A DNA stretch of 64,000 bases from Thermomonas beijingensis (GTDB taxonomy: Bacteria; Pseudomonadota; Gammaproteobacteria; Xanthomonadales; Xanthomonadaceae). A model generated the notes under the pieces. It was not told the origin of the DNA and made no database searches. It saw only the letters and a program-made list of their open reading frames with translations. The stretch lies in the NCBI RefSeq assembly GCF_020034655.1, contig NZ_JAIQDJ010000001.1, positions 558,001 through 622,000 on the forward strand. Direction: 5' to 3'. A program made the translations under genes and the position numbers. Positions 63,805 to 64,000 of the stretch are shown in pieces; the stretch's first letter is position 1; every line of letters starts with the position of its first letter.

Positions 63805-64000
63805 ATGAAGCGCCTTCTTGCCAGCTTGCTTGCCCTGGGCCTTGCTTCCGCCAGTGCCTGCGCATTTGCGCAGTCCAATTACGATGGCTATCAGGACAAT
63901 AATGGGTACAACACCGGCTACGACAACGCGGCCAACAGTGATGGGTCGTACTACGACTATGCGCAGGTCATTCGGGTAGATCCGGTGTTGCAGAGTAATG
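63805..64000 (+). CDS. Start of a secreted Tyr/Asn/Gly-rich protein (runs off window)
   Basis: Only 65 codons are present. ATG 63805 begins a signal peptide (MKRLLASLLALGLASASACAFA) followed by a Tyr/Asn/Gly/Asp-rich stretch (NNGYNTGYDNAANSDGSYYDY) and YAQVIRVDPVLQSN. From memory this matches the N-terminus of glycine-zipper 2TM (Rick_17kDa-like) outer membrane lipoprotein relatives of Xanthomonadaceae, whose Gly zipper lies further on. The call cannot be proved here. Confidence 0.7.
   Translation, partial: MKRLLASLLALGLASASACAFAQSNYDGYQDNNGYNTGYDNAANSDGSYYDYAQVIRVDPVLQSN

Overview
The window looks like chromosomal DNA from a member of the Xanthomonadaceae/Lysobacteraceae (Gammaproteobacteria). 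Signs are the moderately high GC, the kbl-tdh threonine pair, an S46 dipeptidyl-peptidase, an OmpA with a calcium-binding linker, a small ribosomal THX protein, a split hut system and the folC-SPOR-purF order. This is inference from gene families; the genus cannot be fixed from the sequence alone. I see no tRNA, rRNA, CRISPR array, insertion sequence or prophage. Genes are dense and many overlap by 1-4 bases. No gene-free stretch exceeds about 290 bases.

Layout. 1-5.7 kb: a TPR membrane protein coupled to a cupin/JmjC-like protein, then prpB and prpC with a DUF1003 gene placed between them. 5.7-11.9 kb: glutathione transferase, SleB-type wall hydrolase, 2,4-dienoyl-CoA reductase, OmpA, a small secreted protein and a pseudouridine synthase. 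11.9-24.8 kb: kbl-tdh, S46 peptidase, DUF3224, a phosphatase, folC, a two-SPOR protein, purF (cvpA is missing from its usual place), DUF455, lpxH, gltX. 24.8-29.4 kb: a zinc locus (zur, outer-membrane barrel, znuA-like, znuB-like, MerC-like) with two matching Zur-box palindromes and no ATPase gene. 29.2-43.8 kb: THX, dipeptidase, hutI/hutG, lipoprotein, nfi, phosphatase, mfd (with a palindromic repeat inside its reading frame), acetyltransferase, DUF808, rlmJ, M28 peptidase, rluF, cspA. 43.8-52.2 kb: MFS transporter, a UPF0016 manganese exporter behind a yybP-ykoY riboswitch, then ubiD, two PLP enzymes, SirB2 and NnrS, with an FNR-like site ahead of nnrS.

The most novel region is 52.3-57.5 kb on the minus strand. 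It encodes, in transcription order, a large secreted beta-propeller-like protein, an easily missed 57-residue peptide, a SipW-like S26 peptidase, an HPr-kinase-like P-loop kinase, a PqqD-type recognition protein and a radical SAM/SPASM enzyme. Most are overlapping or closely coupled. I read this as a ribosomally made, modified peptide (RiPP) pathway. The peptide has a Tyr-x-x-Pro leader motif, two cysteines and a C-terminal serine. The kinase resembles those that phosphorylate the C-terminal serine of some lasso peptides, but there is no lasso cyclase. The radical SAM gene carries one in-frame TGA exactly where a Trp codon (TGG) is expected, cutting off the last five SPASM cysteines. The pathway may therefore be decaying in this strain, or the base may be an error.

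57.8-64 kb: an esterase, a small membrane protein, a SET-domain methyltransferase, a three-lipoprotein operon, an EF-G paralogue and the start of a secreted Tyr/Gly/Asn-rich protein that runs off the window.
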